From assembly GCA_045545095.1 (NCBI GenBank), contig JAZQAG010000028.1, positions 1-64,000 on the forward strand: a DNA stretch of 64,000 bases, in the 5' to 3' direction. This document shows, piece by piece, positions 62,153-64,000 of this stretch. Position numbers and translations under genes: made by a program. A model generated the notes under the pieces. The model was not told the origin of the DNA and ran no database searches. It worked only from the letters and a program-made list of their open reading frames with translations. The DNA comes from Phocaeicola_A sp045545095. Its GTDB lineage: Bacteria; Bacteroidota; Bacteroidia; Bacteroidales; Bacteroidaceae. Position 1 is the first letter of the stretch. Each line of letters starts with the position of its first letter.

Positions 62153-62827
62153 TCAATTCTCTATTTTAAAACCTTTCCACAAATTATTTTCGGGTAATGG
62201 TGCTTCTATCTCAATATAATTTCTGGACACTGGATGAATGAAACTTACCCGGCGAGCATGTAAACAGATACTTCCATCTGAATTTGAACGAGCCGCTCCA
62301 TATTTTAGGTCTCCTTTAATGGGCGAACCTATTTTTGCCAATTGACAACGTATTTGGTGATGTCGCCCAGTCAGCAACTCAATTTCCAACAAATGATAAT
62401 TATCAGAATGAGCAACAACCCGATACTTTAAAACAGCTAATTTCCCATCTTTCACCTCTCTATCATAAGCATAAGATTTATTCTGTTTTTCATTACGTAC
62501 GAGCCAATTACGAAGTTCTCCTTCCAAGACTTTAGGACATTTTTTTACTATAGCCCAATAAACTTTATGAACTTCACCAACACGGAACATTTCTCCTAAA
62601 CGAGATAAGGCTTTACTGGTTTTTGCTAACACAACCAACCCACTGACTGGACGATCCAACCGATGAGGAACTCCTATAAAGACATTTCCTGGTTTATTAT
62701 ATCTCTCTTTCAGGTATTCTTTAACTTTCTCCGAAAGAGGTTGGTCACCAGTTTTATCTCCCTGAACAATTTCAGAAGCAGCCTTATTTACCACAATGAT
62801 GTGATTGTCTTCGTATATAACCGTCAT
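62153..62827 (-). CDS. RluA-family pseudouridine synthase
   Basis: Converts uridine to pseudouridine in RNA (rRNA or tRNA target not determinable). At 224 aa it is a short form without an S4 domain. The catalytic Asp is D58 in HRLDRPVSG. Further family parts are YEDNHIIVVNKAASEIVQGD near the start (by ends), YWAIVKKCP and the C-terminal ELLTGRHHQIRCQLAKIGSPIKGDLKYG (by ends) with RHQIR-type motif. It is on the reverse strand, about 103 nt after fabG and separated by a terminator. Confidence 0.93.
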   Translation of the reverse strand: MTVIYEDNHIIVVNKAASEIVQGDKTGDQPLSEKVKEYLKERYNKPGNVFIGVPHRLDRPVSGLVVLAKTSKALSRLGEMFRVGEVHKVYWAIVKKCPKVLEGELRNWLVRNEKQNKSYAYDREVKDGKLAVLKYRVVAHSDNYHLLEIELLTGRHHQIRCQLAKIGSPIKGDLKYGAARSNSDGSICLHARRVSFIHPVSRNYIEIEAPLPENNLWKGFKIEN

Positions 62828-62847
62828 GACTATTGCTGATTATATGC

Positions 62848-62892
62848 AAAAAGGAGTTGTCTTGCATTCTACCGAATCCATCCAACTCCTTT
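62848..62892 (-). terminator. Terminator of fabG
   Basis: On the minus strand AAGGAGTTG and CAACTCCTT form a stem around a loop of about 23 nt, followed by TTTTTGC. Confidence 0.6.
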
Positions 62893-62930
62893 CATTATTA
62901 CATCCCATATACAATTGGGAAGATACCTTA

Positions 62931-63677
62931 TTACATGTTCATACCACCATCTACCTGAATCACTTGACCTGATACGTAAGAAGACATATCAGACGCCAAG
63001 AAAGTTGCGACATCTGCAACATCCTCAGGAGTTCCACCACGACGTAATGGAATCTTCTTTGCCCATTCGGCCTTAACTTCGTCACTTAATTGTGCAGTCA
63101 TATCTGTGATGATAAATCCTGGAGCAATTGCATTTGCACGAATACCACGAGACCCTAATTCCTGAGCAATGGATTTTGCCAAACCAATCATACCGGCCTT
63201 AGAAGCTGAATAATTAGCTTGTCCGGCGTTTCCATGAACACCTACAACAGAAGCCATATTAATGATGCTTCCAGATTTCTGACGCATCATGATTGGAGTA
63301 CATGCATGAATAAAGTTGAAAGCAGATTTCAAATTAACCGCAATTACGGCATCCCACTGTGCTTCACTCATTCTCATCATCAATCCATCTTTCGTAATAC
63401 CTGCATTGTTAACCAAAATATCAACAGAACCAAATTCTTCCTTAATCTGATTTACGACTTTTTCTGTTTCTTCAAAATTTGCCGCATTAGAAGCATATCC
63501 CTTAACTTTCACACCAAATGCAGCAATTTCTTGCTCTGTATTTTGGCCATTCTCATCTATTACTAAATCTGTAAAAGCAATATTGGCTCCTTCACTTGCG
63601 AATTTCAAAGCTATTGCTTTACCAATACCACGAGCAGCACCTGTTACAATAGCTGTTTTTCCTGTTAATAATCCCAT
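62931..63677 (-). CDS. fabG: 3-oxoacyl-[acyl-carrier-protein] reductase FabG
   Basis: NADPH-dependent reduction of beta-ketoacyl-ACP in fatty acid elongation. The 248 residues form a classic short-chain dehydrogenase: TGAARGIGKAIA (12-23, cofactor), NNAG (about 90-93), catalytic S143, Y156 and K160 (YSASK), and C-terminal GQVIQVDGGMNM. It lies 15 nt after the TetR-like gene on the same strand, so regulator and enzyme are probably co-expressed. Its terminator is at 62848-62892. Confidence 0.97.
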   Translation of the reverse strand: MGLLTGKTAIVTGAARGIGKAIALKFASEGANIAFTDLVIDENGQNTEQEIAAFGVKVKGYASNAANFEETEKVVNQIKEEFGSVDILVNNAGITKDGLMMRMSEAQWDAVIAVNLKSAFNFIHACTPIMMRQKSGSIINMASVVGVHGNAGQANYSASKAGMIGLAKSIAQELGSRGIRANAIAPGFIITDMTAQLSDEVKAEWAKKIPLRRGGTPEDVADVATFLASDMSSYVSGQVIQVDGGMNM

Positions 63678-63692
63678 ATTAATAATTCTTTA

Positions 63693-64000
63693 TTAGTTAG
63701 TTACATATTTTTTATAGCCAAAAGCACCTAATACTATTTGTTTGACATAGCGCTTCATTGTCGTACGATCAGTTCCTTTACCTATACGTCCACGAATGTA
63801 CAAAACTTCCATACCCTTTACACAACAATGCAATATATCTGCATACAAAGGGATATCATCTATATCAAAAACACCCTTCTGTACACCTTCAGAGAGGACT
63901 TCACGGAATATCTTAGTCTCATTATAATTGAAACGCATGCGAGCACGTTCTACTTTCCATATATCACGAAAGAATTCAGCCCGTAATGTTCCATTCCTAT
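63693..64000 (-). CDS. TetR/AcrR-like regulator, C-terminal part (cut by the window edge)
   Basis: The reverse frame is open to the window end and its 5' part lies outside. The visible 101 codons (from about AEFFRDIWKVERARM to FGYKKYVTN) are helical and match the ligand-binding half of TetR-type regulators: FREVLSEGVQKGVFDIDDI (by ends), then DILHCCVKGMEVLYIRGRIG. The DNA-binding helix-turn-helix is not in view, so the family call leans on the pattern and on the adjacency to fabG, for which a TetR regulator would fit lipid homeostasis. The first ATG in view (63938) is internal. Confidence 0.65.
   Translation of the reverse strand, partial: RNGTLRAEFFRDIWKVERARMRFNYNETKIFREVLSEGVQKGVFDIDDIPLYADILHCCVKGMEVLYIRGRIGKGTDRTTMKRYVKQIVLGAFGYKKYVTN

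Overview
The window looks like chromosome from a gut member of the Bacteroidaceae (Bacteroides or Phocaeicola type; species not resolvable by eye). The evidence is the repeated Bacteroidetes -7 promoter element TAnnTTTG, often with a TTTG box about 20 bp upstream, lipoproteins with Bacteroides-type lipoboxes, Bacteroidales-restricted families (NigD-like, DUF4270, DUF4348, DUF5063, DUF5687, GGGtGRT, HU-like/winged-helix), and a set of rhamnogalacturonan-I (RG-I) degrading enzymes. No insertion sequence, prophage, CRISPR array or rRNA operon was seen. One tRNA gene (Phe) is present.

Layout. 0.2-5.0 kb: a tight forward operon sppA-lpxK-punA-thiL. 5.1-8.3 kb: a reverse modular GH127/GH146-type enzyme. 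8.4-10.1 kb: two small conserved proteins, then rplU-rpmA behind a structured leader. 10.3-15.1 kb: a PL4 RG lyase and a 986-residue receiver/ATP-grasp protein. 15.2-19.1 kb: reverse mscS with a 51-residue membrane peptide upstream, a lipoprotein hydrolase, serS and tRNA-Phe. 19.1-24.6 kb: reverse genes for MetH (no reactivation domain), SmpB, a Yip1 protein, a NigD-like lipoprotein and a DUF4375 protein. 24.9-26.6 kb: the paired NifU-like/GGGtGRT genes with highly biased codons. 26.7-28.4 kb: an HU-like/winged-helix regulator, 22-bp-period palindromic repeats, and a scar where two divergent genes lost their 5' ends.

28.4-38.8 kb is the main accessory block, an RG-I degradation island: reverse PL11 - GH105 - rhaM, a lipoprotein, then forward DUF6250-PL26 and a second GH105. 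Together with the PL4 gene, the GH127-type gene and a CE8 pectinesterase (61-62 kb), these could demethylate pectin, cut RG-I internally (PL4, PL11) and from chain ends (PL26), hydrolyse the unsaturated products (two GH105) and pass L-rhamnose to mutarotase RhaM. No SusC/SusD pair or hybrid two-component regulator lies in the window.

38.9-64 kb is mostly housekeeping: an MBL hydrolase, murB, pheS, a frameshifted MFS transporter, nth, pgk, panC-panD, a GT5-only glycogen-synthase-like protein, DUF4270, an RlmI-like methyltransferase, a 3'-5' exonuclease, ftsK, a LolA-like protein, trxB, a DUF5687/ABC exporter pair, the CE8 enzyme, an RluA-type pseudouridine synthase, fabG, and a TetR-like gene cut by the right edge. 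No gene is recognised in bases 1-241.
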